A DNA stretch of 64,000 bases, taken from assembly GCF_004345365.1 (NCBI RefSeq), contig NZ_SLVF01000002.1:1-64000 (forward strand), written 5' to 3'. The stretch's first letter is position 1. Every line of letters begins with the position of its first letter. The notes under the pieces are model-generated. The model saw only the letters and a list, made by a program, of their open reading frames with translations, did not search any database and had not been told where the DNA came from. Below are positions 50,761 through 59,950 of the stretch, piece after piece. Origin of the DNA: Kribbella sp. VKM Ac-2568. GTDB lineage: Bacteria > Actinomycetota > Actinomycetes > Propionibacteriales > Kribbellaceae. Made by a program: the position numbers and the translations under genes.

Positions 50761-51240
50761 GTGGGTGACGCACGGGTTGACGCAGGGGCCGGCTACCGGG
50801 AGCGGCTGAGCGTGCCGGTTCGCTGGTGGATCATCGCGGCCGCCGCCGTCCTGACGCTGTTTGTCATCACCGCGGTCCCGGCCGGCAACATCGCCGGCTT
50901 CGCGGTCGCCGGAGTCGCCGCGGTCCTCCTACTGGTCCTGTTCATCCGGTACGGCGGTGCCGTGGTCGAGGTGGACGCCCAGCAGCTCCGGGCCGGCCGG
51001 GCCTCGATCGAGCGGACCTACCTGGGTCAGGCAGAGCCCTTGACCGGCGAGGACGCCAGGAACGCCTTCGGGCGCGACTGTGACCCCGCCGCCTACCTGG
51101 TACTGCGGAGCTACCTGCCCGGGGCGGTCCGGGTGAAGCTCACCGACCCGAGGGACCCAGCGCCGTACTGGTTGATCGCCACGAGGAACCCGGAGCGGCT
51201 GGCAGCCGCTCTGACGACCGACAGCGTGGCAAGATCCTGA
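50761..51240 (+). CDS. DUF3093 family membrane protein
   Basis: The 159-residue protein has two membrane segments near residues 22-60 (WWIIAAAAVLTLFVITAVP, GFAVAGVAAVLLLVLFI) and a soluble domain ending in APYWLIATRNPERLAAAL, typical of DUF3093. It corresponds to Rv2698 in position and strand. The start is GTG at 50761. Function unknown. Confidence 0.88.
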   Translation: MGDARVDAGAGYRERLSVPVRWWIIAAAAVLTLFVITAVPAGNIAGFAVAGVAAVLLLVLFIRYGGAVVEVDAQQLRAGRASIERTYLGQAEPLTGEDARNAFGRDCDPAAYLVLRSYLPGAVRVKLTDPRDPAPYWLIATRNPERLAAALTTDSVARS

Positions 51241-51270
51241 GTATCGGGGATCAGTAGCTAGGAGGCTGTT

Positions 51271-51573
51271 GTGGTGGGAGCCAAGATCGGCTGGAAGCTC
51301 GTACTGATGGCATTCACAACCGTCGTGTCGCTGGTTGCCCACAGGGCGGTCACCACGGCCTGGAAGCTGGGCTCCGGAGGCGAGCCGCCGAAGGGCAACA
51401 AGGCCGGCTACGTCGAGGTGGTCACCTGGGCCGTGGCCAGCGGAGCCGCCGCGGCCGCCGCCAAGCGGTTCGCCGAGGACAGGGCAGCGCAGTACTGGCT
51501 GAAGTCCACCGGCAGCCTCCCGCCCGGCTACGAGAAGGAGGACTCGCTCACGAAGGCCCTGGAAACGCCCTAG
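51271..51573 (+). CDS. DUF4235 family membrane protein
   Basis: The 100-residue protein has two hydrophobic segments (about 8-25 and 48-65) with a basic interior, typical of small DUF4235 proteins of actinobacteria. AKIGWKLVLMAFTTVVSLVA and VTWAVASGAAAAAAKRFAEDRA are characteristic. The GTG start follows AGGAGG by 6 bp. Its end overlaps the convergent DUF427 gene by 4 bp. Function unknown. Confidence 0.85.
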   Translation: MVGAKIGWKLVLMAFTTVVSLVAHRAVTTAWKLGSGGEPPKGNKAGYVEVVTWAVASGAAAAAAKRFAEDRAAQYWLKSTGSLPPGYEKEDSLTKALETP

Positions 51574-52406
51574 ACGAGGCCGAACTCCTGCTGGAGTGCC
51601 TGCGCGACCGGTCCACTCGGTCGGCCGCGTAGCTCGCCGTCGACGTACACGTCCACGAGGTCGTCGTAGACGGCCACCAACCCGGCTAGATCCCGGGCGT
51701 CCGACAACGGGTCCGGGTAGCTCCACATGAGGTTCTCGCGGCCCCCGGCCGAGAAGTAGATCGCCCGGCCTTTGTAGGCGCACGTGGTCCGCAATTCGCT
51801 CGGCTCCAGCTCCGCGACGACGTCCTCGCGCGGCAGGTAGAAGCGCGTCGGCAGGCTGGTCTCGAAAACGAAGGTCGGCCGCGAGCTCTCCGCCAGCACC
51901 ACTCCGTCCAGCTCGATCCGGACCGTCCGGGAGCTCCGCCGGATATCCACCCGGTGATACGGCTCCCGTGGGTGCGAGAGGACAGGCTGATCCTCTTCCA
52001 GCCACTCGTCGAAGGCGTTGAAGTCCAGTACTACGTACTCCGCCAGCTCCGGGTCGTCCGGCCGGAACCCGGCGCCGGCCAGCCGGTCCTCCCCCACCAG
52101 CAGATCCACGCTCTGGCCGTCGCTCGAGTGCGCCGTGAACGGGATGCCGGGGTGCAGGATGCCGGGGTGCAGGATGCCGTCCGGCGCCGGCACAGCCTCA
52201 CCCGAGGACCGGGCCAGGTCGACGCTCAGGTCAGCCACCGGTACGGCGTACGAGGGCACCACGCGCCGCGGCTCCCAGACCAGCGCGGCCCGGGTGGTGT
52301 CGGCGATCACCCGCCCGCCCTGCCGGACCCGGATCCGCATCTCGGTCGGCTCGTAGCGCAACAAGGACAATCCTTCGGACCAGAGGTCCCGCATCTTCGT
52401 ACTCAT
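51570..52406 (-). CDS. DUF427 domain protein (two DUF427 units)
   Basis: The 278-residue protein contains two DUF427 units. The first (about 18-145) is disrupted in the middle; the second (about 155-260) is complete, with VRIELDGVVLAESSRPTFVFE, RFYLPREDVVAELEPSE and TTCAYKGRAIYFS. Function unknown. A 15-bp tandem repeat at about 52139-52180 encodes GILHP twice plus a partial. The start is ATG at 52406. Convergent with the DUF4235 gene. Confidence 0.88.
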   Translation of the reverse strand: MSTKMRDLWSEGLSLLRYEPTEMRIRVRQGGRVIADTTRAALVWEPRRVVPSYAVPVADLSVDLARSSGEAVPAPDGILHPGILHPGIPFTAHSSDGQSVDLLVGEDRLAGAGFRPDDPELAEYVVLDFNAFDEWLEEDQPVLSHPREPYHRVDIRRSSRTVRIELDGVVLAESSRPTFVFETSLPTRFYLPREDVVAELEPSELRTTCAYKGRAIYFSAGGRENLMWSYPDPLSDARDLAGLVAVYDDLVDVYVDGELRGRPSGPVAQALQQEFGLV

Positions 52407-52518
52407 AGTGCGAGATTAGGAGCTGACCGGCCTCGCGGACATCGGTAGAACCCGCTCCCGACTGCCTATCTTTCGGCTCTGAGTCTCCCGGAGCCGGACA
52501 ACGTGGGCAGACATGACG

Positions 52519-52551
52519 ACGGGACCGGCCCCGTGAAAGGGACGGTCCCGT
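52519..52551 (-). terminator. Terminator of the DUF4193 gene
   Basis: ACGGGACCG (52519-52527) and CGGTCCCGT (52543-52551) form a perfect 9-bp stem, and CCC (52530-52532) pairs with GGG (52539-52541) inside. It lies 47 bp past the stop of the leftward DUF4193 gene. Confidence 0.7.
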
Positions 52552-52597
52552 GCAACCGGTACGGACTCAGCCGAGCAGGGCGAGAGTGCTGCCGTTC

Positions 52598-52897
52598 TCA
52601 GGCAGCGCAGTCGCGGCAGATCAGCTGACCGTTCTTGGTGTTCGCGAGCTGGCTACGGTGGTGAACCAGGAAGCAGCTCGAACAGGTGAACTCGTCGGCC
52701 TGGCGCGGGAGCACCCGCACCGCCAGCTCTTCGTGGCTCAGGTCGGCACCGGGCAGCTCGAAGCTCTCGGCGGCCTCGGCCTCGTCCTCGTCGACCTTGC
52801 CGGAGTTCTTGTCGTGACGGCGAGTCTTCAGTTCTTCGATCGACTCCTCGCTGGAGTCCTCGTCCGTCTTGCGCGGGGCGTCGTAATCAGTCGCCAT
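52598..52897 (-). CDS. DUF4193 family zinc-ribbon protein
   Basis: The 99-residue protein has an acidic, charged N-terminal part and a C-terminal zinc ribbon, CSSC and CRDC about 21 residues apart, in CSSCFLVHHRSQL and GQLICRDCAA. DUF4193 is an actinobacterial family near dut and suhB; this corresponds to Rv2699c. The ATG at 52897 has AGGGAAA upstream and was preferred over longer in-frame sequence. Function unknown. Confidence 0.93.
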   Translation of the reverse strand: MATDYDAPRKTDEDSSEESIEELKTRRHDKNSGKVDEDEAEAAESFELPGADLSHEELAVRVLPRQADEFTCSSCFLVHHRSQLANTKNGQLICRDCAA

Positions 52898-53137
52898 GGT
52901 GTTTCCCTGCCCTCTTCGTACCCGTGGTGTTGCCTGCTGAGCCCTTGAACGGGTAAAGCGGCCGAGAAATTCCGTGCCGGAACTCCTGGTCCCCCGAAAC
53001 CCTTGACAGACAGGCTGGCAGCGGCATCGACACCGCCCCCGAGGCAGGGATTGTGCCTTATGAAGGGCCCTTCGCGCGCGTCGGGGTCCACCTTCTGGCC
53101 CGCGTGTCGCAGATTGAGACAGCACCGAACAGTCGAA

Positions 53138-53172
53138 TGCTCGTTACTGCGTACTACGCGCACTAACGAGCA
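53138..53172 (-). terminator. Terminator of the hemH-suhB transcript
   Basis: TGCTCGTTA (53138-53146) and TAACGAGCA (53164-53172) pair perfectly. The loop contains a further perfect palindrome, GCGTA at 53149-53153 and TACGC at 53155-53159. The hairpin starts 4 bp past the suhB stop. Confidence 0.75.
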
Positions 53173-53175
53173 GTT

Positions 53176-53976
53176 TCAGGATCTGAGCGGATTCGCCGCC
53201 GCGAGGGCATCGTGCAGCGGGCCGAACACCGCGGGGGTCGCGGCGATCGACATCTCGGGCGAAACAGGCGCTCCGTGCAGTCCGCCGATGGTTGCGCCTG
53301 CCTCGGAGGCGATCAGCGCGCCGGCTCCGTAGTCCCACGGGTTGAGGCCGCGCTCGTACACCGCGTCCAGCCGGCCGCAGGCGACGTAGCAGAGGTCGAT
53401 CGCGCCGACCCCGATCCGCCGGATGTCGCGGACCTTGGTGATCAGGTGCTGCATAACTTCGGCCTGGACCTCGCGCCGGGTCGCGTCGTACCCGAAGCCG
53501 GTGCCGACCAGGGCCTTGCTCAGGTCCGGGCAGTCCGAGACTTGGATCGGACTGCCGTCCGCGAACGCCCCGCCACCCAGCGTCGCGGTGAACACCTCGC
53601 CCTTCGGTGCGTCGACGACGACCCCGGCCACGGTCCGGCCTTCGTACTCGACCGCGATCGAGACGGCGTACGTCGGGAGGTCGTACAGGTAGTTCACGGT
53701 GCCGTCGATCGGGTCGACCACCCAGCGCACGCCGCTCGAGCCGTTGACGTCGTCGCCCTCCTCGCCGAGGAACGAGTCGTCCGGCCGCGCCTCCAGCACC
53801 CGGGCCCGGATCAGCTCCTCGGACTCCCGGTCCACCGCGGTGACGATGTCGGTCGCGGTGCTCTTCGTGTCGGCCACCGTGATCGTGCCGCGGCGGCGCT
53901 CCACGATCAGGCCGGCCGCCTCGGTGGCCACCTCGACGGCCAGCTTCAGCAGGTCCTGGGGGTTCTCGGAGCTCAT
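53176..53976 (-). CDS. suhB: Inositol monophosphatase family protein (SuhB)
   Basis: The 266-residue metal-dependent phosphatase hydrolyses inositol-1-phosphate in its family, feeding phosphatidylinositol and mycothiol synthesis in actinobacteria. Metal residues are Glu72-Glu73 (GEEGDD) and Asp88, Asp91 in [11 protein letters not shown]; the second motif is [14 protein letters not shown]. The ATG overlaps the hemH stop by 4 bp. It corresponds to Rv2701c. Confidence 0.94.
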   Translation of the reverse strand: MSSENPQDLLKLAVEVATEAAGLIVERRRGTITVADTKSTATDIVTAVDRESEELIRARVLEARPDDSFLGEEGDDVNGSSGVRWVVDPIDGTVNYLYDLPTYAVSIAVEYEGRTVAGVVVDAPKGEVFTATLGGGAFADGSPIQVSDCPDLSKALVGTGFGYDATRREVQAEVMQHLITKVRDIRRIGVGAIDLCYVACGRLDAVYERGLNPWDYGAGALIASEAGATIGGLHGAPVSPEMSIAATPAVFGPLHDALAAANPLRS

Positions 53977-55106
53977 GCAGTTTCCTTAGGTGCCGATGCG
54001 GCGGTAGAGGCCTGGACGGCGTCGGGGGTGGTTGAGCCCGGGGCGGCGGGACGGCGGAGGGCTGGGCAGCAGTCGGGGCGGCAGTCGTCCCAGCCCGGAC
54101 CGAGCTTGCCGACGCAGGGGCGCTCCGGCTGCTCGCCACGCTCCGCGGCGGCCCGCTCCAGCACCAGGTCCCGGAGCATCGTCACGAACCGCGGGTCGGT
54201 GCCAGGAGTGGCCGCGCGACCCATCGGGAGGTGCAGCTTGTCCGCGGTGGCGGCTGCCTCGGTATCGAGGTCGTAGATGACCTCCATGTGGTCGCTGACG
54301 AACCCGATCGGCACGATCGCGACACCGGGAACACCTGCGGCCGCCAGATCATCCAGGTGGTCGTTGATGTCCGGCTCGAGCCAGGGCACCTGGGGCGGAC
54401 CCGAGCGGGAGCAGTAGACAAGGTCGGTCCGGCGCTCGACCCCTGTACGCCGCTGGAGCTCTGCGGTGATCTCCGCGGCCACGTCCTCGTGCCAGGTGGT
54501 GTAGCCGTTGCCGTCCGGACCACTGGTGGCGTTCATGGCGGTCGGGATGGAGTGCGTGACGTAGGCGATCGCGGAGCCCTCCGGCAGCCCGCTCAGCGCC
54601 TCGGCCGTGGACTCCACGAAAGAGCCGACGAAGCCGGGGTGGTTCGCGTAGTGGCGCAGCTTGTCGATCACCGGGGCACCCTCGACCTGCGCGGCCGCGT
54701 CGGCCAGGTTCTCCCGGTACTGCCGGCAGCCCGAGTACGACGGGTAGGCGGACGTGACGATCACCACAGCCCGCCGTACTCCGTCCGCGGTCATCTCGCG
54801 CAGGGTGTCGGTCAGGTACGGCGCCCAGTTGCGGTTGCCCCAGTAGAGCGGCAGGTCCAGGCCGAGCTCGTCGAAGGAGGCCCGCAGCGCGGCCAGCAGT
54901 TCGCGGTTCTGGTCGTTGATCGGGCTCTTGCCGCCGAACGCGTAGTAGTGCTCGCCTACTTCCTTCAGGCGCTCGTCCGGGATGCCCCGGCCGCGGGTCA
55001 CGTTCTGCAGGAAGGGGAGCACATCCTCGGGCTTCTCCGGACCGCCGAAGGAGAGCAGCAGGACGGCGTCGTACGGGGTTGGGTCTGGCGACACTTCGAC
55101 GGGCAT
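53973..55106 (-). CDS. hemH: Ferrochelatase (coproporphyrin type)
   Basis: The 377-residue protein inserts iron into coproporphyrin III in actinobacteria. Family motifs are [29 protein letters not shown], and AYVTHSIP with the catalytic His, followed by [16 protein letters not shown]. The C-terminal Cys-rich tail ([18 protein letters not shown]) fits the [2Fe-2S] cluster reported for related actinobacterial enzymes. The stop overlaps suhB. The short 46-bp space to the divergent MFS gene suggests a leaderless or short-leader mRNA. Confidence 0.94.
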   Translation of the reverse strand: MPVEVSPDPTPYDAVLLLSFGGPEKPEDVLPFLQNVTRGRGIPDERLKEVGEHYYAFGGKSPINDQNRELLAALRASFDELGLDLPLYWGNRNWAPYLTDTLREMTADGVRRAVVIVTSAYPSYSGCRQYRENLADAAAQVEGAPVIDKLRHYANHPGFVGSFVESTAEALSGLPEGSAIAYVTHSIPTAMNATSGPDGNGYTTWHEDVAAEITAELQRRTGVERRTDLVYCSRSGPPQVPWLEPDINDHLDDLAAAGVPGVAIVPIGFVSDHMEVIYDLDTEAAATADKLHLPMGRAATPGTDPRFVTMLRDLVLERAAAERGEQPERPCVGKLGPGWDDCRPDCCPALRRPAAPGSTTPDAVQASTAASAPKETA

Positions 55107-55152
55107 ACAACGATGTTCTCAGGCCGGGCAGATACGGTGTGCACGGTCCCCC

Positions 55153-56352
55153 ATGCTGAAGCCCTACGTACACCTGATGCGCCGTCCCGGTGCCGGCGCC
55201 TTCTTCGCCGCCGGGATCGTCGGCCGTATGCCGATCTCGATGATCGGTCTGGGCATCGTCATCCTGATCGCCCAGGAGAAGGGCTCCTACGGCCTGGCCG
55301 GGGCGGTCTCGGGCGTCGCGGTGGTCGCCGGAGCGCTGACGGGCCCGATCCAGGGGCGGCTCGTCGACCGGTTCGGCCAGCGGCGGCTGCTGCTCGTCGG
55401 GACAGTGTTCTGCACGATCGGGCTGGCCGGCCTGCTGTTCGCAGTCAACGCGGACGCGCCGGCGTGGGTGCTCTACCTGATCTCGTTCGTTGCCGGCGGC
55501 ACCCGCCCGCAGGTCGGCTCGTTCGTCCGGGCCCGGTGGACCCATCTGCTCGGCCGGGGCCGCGCGCTGCAGACCGCGTTCGCGCTCGAGGCGGTCGGCG
55601 ACGAGGTCGTCTTCATCGTCGGCCCGGTCCTGGTCGCCGTCCTTGCCAACCAGGTCAGCCCGTACGCCGCACTGGGCGCCGCCGGGGCTCTCGGGCTCGC
55701 CGGCGGGATCTGGCTGGCCCTGCTCAAGGCATCCGACCCACCTGGGCGCGGGAGGTCCGACGGTGCCGAGAAGGCGCCGCTGCCGTGGCTCTCGCTGCTG
55801 CTGCTGAGCCTCATCGGCCTGGGCCTCGGGGCCACGCTGGGCAGCGCCGAGGTGGTCACGATCGCCTTCACCGCGGAGGTCGGGCAGCCGGACATGTCGG
55901 GCGTCGTACTGGCGGTCTGGGCATTCGGGAGTCTGCTCGCGGGGCTCTGGTACGGGTCGGTGCACTGGCGCGCGCCGGTCGAACGCCGGCTGCTGATCGG
56001 CACGATCGCCCTGGCCATCACGCTGTCGCCACTCCCCTGGGTCGGCAACATCGTCATGCTCGCCATCGTGCTCTTCGGCGCGGGTATGACGATCGCGCCG
56101 ACGATGGTCGCGGTGACGGCGTGCGTGGAGGAATGGGTCCCGCCGCAGCGGCTGACCGAGGCGATCACCTGGACCGTCACCGGCATACTCCTCGGTGTTG
56201 CCCCCGGCAACGCGGCGGCCGGTCATGCGGTCGACCTCTGGGGCGCCTCGACGGCGTACTGGGTGCCGGTCATCATCGGCATCGCCTGCGCCCTGGTCGC
56301 GAGCGTCTCCGTCACCTTCGCCCGGCCCCGCACCCGCTTCGCCCACAACTGA
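55153..56352 (+). CDS. MFS transporter
   Basis: The 399-residue protein has 12 membrane segments. GRLVDRFGQRRLLL is the loop motif after the second segment, and QGRLVDRFG together with AVGDEVVFIVGPVLVA indicates an antibiotic-exporter-like subgroup. The start is ATG at 55153, which has no ribosome site and lies 46 bp from the divergent hemH start. Substrate unknown. Confidence 0.87.
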   Translation: MLKPYVHLMRRPGAGAFFAAGIVGRMPISMIGLGIVILIAQEKGSYGLAGAVSGVAVVAGALTGPIQGRLVDRFGQRRLLLVGTVFCTIGLAGLLFAVNADAPAWVLYLISFVAGGTRPQVGSFVRARWTHLLGRGRALQTAFALEAVGDEVVFIVGPVLVAVLANQVSPYAALGAAGALGLAGGIWLALLKASDPPGRGRSDGAEKAPLPWLSLLLLSLIGLGLGATLGSAEVVTIAFTAEVGQPDMSGVVLAVWAFGSLLAGLWYGSVHWRAPVERRLLIGTIALAITLSPLPWVGNIVMLAIVLFGAGMTIAPTMVAVTACVEEWVPPQRLTEAITWTVTGILLGVAPGNAAAGHAVDLWGASTAYWVPVIIGIACALVASVSVTFARPRTRFAHN

Positions 56353-56401
56353 CCCCAGGCCGGAACGCTGGCGCTTGCTTCAACTGTGCCCGGTCCAGGG
56401 C

Positions 56402-56415
56402 GAGACTTGAGTCTC
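56402..56415. promoter_or_regulatory. Palindrome before the MerR gene
   Basis: GAGACTTGAGTCTC is a perfect inverted repeat (6-bp arms, 2-bp centre) 22 bp upstream of the first MerR start codon. MerR proteins bind dyads inside their own promoters, so this may be its site. Confidence 0.45.
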
Positions 56416-56437
56416 CAGCGAGGGGAGACGGAAGGGT

Positions 56438-57364
56438 GTGGTCGTGAACGACGACGAGCTGTACTCGATCGGGGAACTGGCGCGGCGGACCGGGGTCTCG
56501 GTCAAGACGATCCGGTTCTACTCCGACCGCGGGCTCGTGCCGCCGACCGACCGCAGCCCCGCCGGCTACCGCCGCTACGACCTCGCCGCCGTCGCCCGTC
56601 TCGACCTGATCCGCACCCTGCGCGAACTGGGACTCGACCTGACCACGGTCCGCCGGGTCCTGGATCACGAGATCGCGCTCTCCGAGGTCGCCGCGGCACA
56701 CGCGGCCGCGCTCACGGTGCAGATCCGGACGTTGCGGTTGCGCCGGGCGATCCTCACCGCGGTGTCCGAGCGGGGCTCCACTCCGGAGGAGCTGAACCTG
56801 ATGCACCGACTGGCCCGACTGTCCGAAGCCGAACGCGACCGGTTGATCGGGGACTTCCTCGACACCGTCTTCGGCGACGACCCCGACTTCGCCGCGATCC
56901 GGCGCACGCTGACCGCCGAGCTCCCCGACCACCCCACGACCGCCCAGCTCGAGGCCTGGGTGGAACTGGCCGAACTCTCCCAGGACCCTGGCTTCCGTTC
57001 CGCAGTACGGCAGATGGCTGAGGACTACAAGGCGGCTCGTGGGCCGGGGCGCGTGCCGCTGCGGCCGGGCCTGGTCGCCAGGATTCGCGAACAGGTTGAT
57101 CCCGCGGTGCGGGCCGGGATCGACCCGCACTCCCCCGAGGCTGACGCCGTACTGCGGAGCCTGACGGCGGACTACGCGGCTGCGGTGGGCGCGGCTGATG
57201 ACGACCACCTCCGAGCCCGTCTCGCGGAACTCCTGCAGACCGCGAACGACCCCCGCTGGGCGCAGTACCTGACTCTGCTGGCGACCATCAACGGCTGGGC
57301 CGCACCGGAGCCACTCGCGCCGATCTATGACTGGACGATCGAGGCGTTACTGCGTGCGGGGTAG
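56438..57364 (+). CDS. MerR family transcriptional regulator
   Basis: The 308-residue protein has a MerR helix-turn-helix and wing in residues 1-75 (YSIGELARRTGVSVKTIRFYSDRG split as YSIGELARRTGVSV and KTIRFYSDRGL, then SPAGYRRYD) followed by a coiled helix and a long helical effector domain (about 110-300). The long C-terminal part resembles regulators with TipA-like or unknown ligand domains. The GTG at 56438 or 56444 is the start; the second has AAGGG about 7 bp upstream. It overlaps the convergent TRIC-like gene by 18 bp. Confidence 0.9.
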   Translation: MVVNDDELYSIGELARRTGVSVKTIRFYSDRGLVPPTDRSPAGYRRYDLAAVARLDLIRTLRELGLDLTTVRRVLDHEIALSEVAAAHAAALTVQIRTLRLRRAILTAVSERGSTPEELNLMHRLARLSEAERDRLIGDFLDTVFGDDPDFAAIRRTLTAELPDHPTTAQLEAWVELAELSQDPGFRSAVRQMAEDYKAARGPGRVPLRPGLVARIREQVDPAVRAGIDPHSPEADAVLRSLTADYAAAVGAADDDHLRARLAELLQTANDPRWAQYLTLLATINGWAAPEPLAPIYDWTIEALLRAG

Positions 57365-57964
57365 CGGGGCGTTCCAGCCGCGGCGGATCGCGAGCAGCCG
57401 GATGACGAAGCAGACAGCGGCTGCGGCGATCGCGATCCAGGGAGCCGTGTAGCCGGCGGCATGGGCGGCGACCACGATGGTCGCGCCCAGGAAGGCGGGG
57501 GTCGCGTAGATCTCGCTCCGCAGTACGACCGGAACGCGGCCGGACAGGAGGTCGCGGATCACCCCGCCACCGATGCCGGCGATCGTCCCGACCATGGCCG
57601 CCGACAGCGGCGGCAGCCCGTAATCGAGGGCCTTGCGCGCACCGGTCACGCAGAAGAGGGCGAGCCCGGCCGCGTCGAAGATGTTCACCAGCCGCTCGAC
57701 CCGCCCGATCCCGGGGTGCAGGAAGAAGGTGAGCAGCCCGGCCGCCACCGGTACGACGAGATACCGCCAGTCGACCAACGCGGCCGGCGGGGTCGCGCCG
57801 ATCAGCACGTCCCGGATGAACCCGCCACCGAGCCCGGTCACCATCGCCAGGACCAGGATGCCGAAGACGTCCAGCCGCTTCCGTACGCCGACCAGCGCGC
57901 CGGTGATCCCGAAGACGAAGATGCCGACCAGGTCGAGCACACGCAGGGCCACGTCTCCATTCAC
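57347..57964 (-). CDS. Trimeric intracellular cation channel family protein (UPF0126)
   Basis: The 205-residue protein has seven membrane segments in two inverted repeats: LDLVGIFVFGITGALVGVRK with VTGLGGGFIRDVL, and FDAAGLALFCVTGARKAL with GIGGGVIRDLL. The GGGxxRD motifs are diagnostic. Family members conduct potassium or other cations; the role here is unknown. The start is taken as GTG at 57964, giving the normal length; longer in-frame sequence is not conserved-looking. Confidence 0.88.
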   Translation of the reverse strand: MNGDVALRVLDLVGIFVFGITGALVGVRKRLDVFGILVLAMVTGLGGGFIRDVLIGATPPAALVDWRYLVVPVAAGLLTFFLHPGIGRVERLVNIFDAAGLALFCVTGARKALDYGLPPLSAAMVGTIAGIGGGVIRDLLSGRVPVVLRSEIYATPAFLGATIVVAAHAAGYTAPWIAIAAAAVCFVIRLLAIRRGWNAPLPRTQ

Positions 57965-58056
57965 CCTGGCACCGTAACCGGGTGACCCGCTGGGTCCGGG
58001 CAGGACCGCCGAAAACAAGGCGCACCAGTGGATCACCGGGCGCTAGGGTTCGCGGC

Positions 58057-59037
58057 ATGACCGGTGCTCCGGACGTCGACTACACCGCCACCTCGGCCAG
58101 GCCGCCGTGGAGCGCTCTCCCGGAATCCCTGCGGCGCGCGCTGGCCGTTGCCCTGGGCACCGAGATCGCCGAGGCGGGACCTTCGGTCCGCTCGGGCTTC
58201 ACCGGTGGATTCGCCGCGCCGCTCCTGCTGGCCGACGGCCGCCGGGTGTTCGCGAAGGCGTCGGGCGACTCGAACCACGCCTACACGGCGTACCGGCGGG
58301 AGGCGGAGATCGTGCCGCAGCTGCCGTCCGCAGTACGGGTGCCGAAGATCGTCGCGACCGCGCACGTCACCGAGGACGGCACCAACTGGTTCGCGGTCGC
58401 CTCGGAGCGCATCGAGGCGAGGATGCCGGGCCAGCCCTGGACCGCCGAGGACTTCCGCACCGTCACCGAGACCTGCGAGGTGATGGCCGCCGCCCTGACC
58501 CCGAGCCCGCTGGTCGACCTGGAGCTCTTCACCGACGACCTGGGACTCACCGCCCGGCTGGCGGCCGCGATCCTGGCCGGTACCGAGCCGATGCCCGCCG
58601 GCTTCCAGCCCTGGCTGGGCGACAAGCTGCAAGAACTGCAGAACCTGGTCGACCTCTACCCCACCGCCCTCGCGGGCACGTCGGCCGTCCACGGCGACAT
58701 CCGCCCGGACAACCTCCTCATCGACCGCGACGGCCAGTGCTGGACGGTCGACTGGAACTGGCTCTCCCTGGGGCCGCCCTGGTTCGACTGGGTCGGCCTG
58801 CTTCCGCTCGCTCACCGCGACGGCATCGACACCCTCGCCGAGATCAAGGCGAGCCCGCTGACGGCCGACGTACCGGCCGAGCACCTCGATTGTCTGGCCG
58901 CCGGCATCGCCATCTACATGCTCGACAGGATCGACGCACCGCCACCGCCCGGCTGCACGCCCGAGCTCCGGCGCCACCAGCGCCTCTACGCCTGGTGGTT
59001 CCTCGAATGGCTTGCCGTCCGGCGCAACTGGAGCTGA
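58057..59037 (+). CDS. Aminoglycoside phosphotransferase (APH) family kinase
   Basis: The 326-residue protein has the small-molecule kinase fold: HGDIRPDN at 212-219 with the catalytic Asp, and the metal-binding Asp232 in TVDWNW. The N-terminal Lys in RRVFAKASG (about 67) would contact ATP. Many chromosomal members phosphorylate unknown alcohols and are not resistance genes. ATG at 58057 is used; upstream in-frame sequence overlaps the TRIC-like promoter. It is followed by fdhD after 17 bp. Confidence 0.88.
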   Translation: MTGAPDVDYTATSARPPWSALPESLRRALAVALGTEIAEAGPSVRSGFTGGFAAPLLLADGRRVFAKASGDSNHAYTAYRREAEIVPQLPSAVRVPKIVATAHVTEDGTNWFAVASERIEARMPGQPWTAEDFRTVTETCEVMAAALTPSPLVDLELFTDDLGLTARLAAAILAGTEPMPAGFQPWLGDKLQELQNLVDLYPTALAGTSAVHGDIRPDNLLIDRDGQCWTVDWNWLSLGPPWFDWVGLLPLAHRDGIDTLAEIKASPLTADVPAEHLDCLAAGIAIYMLDRIDAPPPPGCTPELRRHQRLYAWWFLEWLAVRRNWS

Positions 59038-59054
59038 GGAACTAACTTGGAGGT

Positions 59055-59882
59055 ATGAGCAAAGGGCCCACCACCAGGTTCAAGGTCGAGGTGCAGGACG
59101 GCGCACGGACCTCGCGGCGCGAGGACGTCGTGGTGACCGAGGAGCCGCTCGAGCTGCGGTTGGAGTGGCCCGGGCGGCCGCCTGAGCCGCTGGTGGTGAC
59201 GATGAGGACTCCCGGCTCCGACTTCGAGCTGGCCGCCGGCTTCTGCCTCGGCGAGGGCTTCGCCGTACGGCCCGGCGCGATCTCGACGGTCGCCTACTGC
59301 ACGGACGTGAAGCTCACTCGCGACCAGCAGTTCAACACGGTCACCGTCAGCTTCGACGGGCCGCCCGACCGCGAACCACCCCAGCGGTACGGCGTCACCT
59401 CCGCCGCCTGCGGGGTGTGCGGCCAGCAGAGCCTCGACGAGCTCGCCGAGCGGAACTACGACCCGGTGGATCCGGTGGAGGTCCCGCTTGAAGTCGTACT
59501 GCGGTTGCCTGATCTGCTGCGGGAAGCCCAGCCGACGTTCGGACGGACCGGTGGGCTGCACGCGGCCGGGCTGTTCACCCCGGCCGGGGAGAAGGTGGTG
59601 GTGCGGGAGGACGTCGGCCGGCACAACGCGGTCGACAAGGTGGTCGGCTGGACCGTGCTGAACCAGCGCAGCCGGAAGGGCCTTGTCCTGGTCGTGAGCG
59701 GCCGGATGGGGTACGAGATCATCCAGAAAGCGGTTGCTGCGGGTCTCGGCATGATCGTCGCCGTCGGTGCGCCCTCCAGCCTCGCCGTCGACATGGCGCG
59801 GAGGTTCGAGGTCACCCTGGCCGGCTTCACCCGCGGCGAACGCTGCGTGATCTACAGCGCACCGGAACGCGTCCTGCGCTGA
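59055..59882 (+). CDS. fdhD: Formate dehydrogenase accessory sulfurtransferase FdhD
   Basis: FdhD passes sulfur to the molybdenum cofactor of formate dehydrogenase. The 275-residue protein has the active-site Cys119-x2-Cys122 (SAACGVCGQQS), the FELAAGFCLGEGF stretch, and GGLHAAGLF and DVGRHNAVDK motifs. The ribosome site GGAGGT ends next to the ATG, closer than usual. No formate dehydrogenase subunit gene is in this window. Confidence 0.94.
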   Translation: MSKGPTTRFKVEVQDGARTSRREDVVVTEEPLELRLEWPGRPPEPLVVTMRTPGSDFELAAGFCLGEGFAVRPGAISTVAYCTDVKLTRDQQFNTVTVSFDGPPDREPPQRYGVTSAACGVCGQQSLDELAERNYDPVDPVEVPLEVVLRLPDLLREAQPTFGRTGGLHAAGLFTPAGEKVVVREDVGRHNAVDKVVGWTVLNQRSRKGLVLVVSGRMGYEIIQKAVAAGLGMIVAVGAPSSLAVDMARRFEVTLAGFTRGERCVIYSAPERVLR

Positions 59883-59883
59883 C

Positions 59884-59910
59884 CCATCCGGCCATGCCTC
59901 GGCTCCGAAC
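59884..59910 (+). promoter_or_regulatory. Candidate SigK-type promoter for sigK
   Basis: CCATCC at 59884-59889 and CCGAAC at 59905-59910, 15 bp apart, resemble the SigK-type promoter elements described in mycobacteria (CCATCC and CCGAAT-like). It lies 40 bp upstream of the sigK start and overlaps the fdhD stop codon region. Autoregulation by SigK is therefore plausible. Confidence 0.45.
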
Positions 59911-59950
59911 TTCCTCCGACCAGTTTCACCGAACGGGAGGATCCGGCCTT

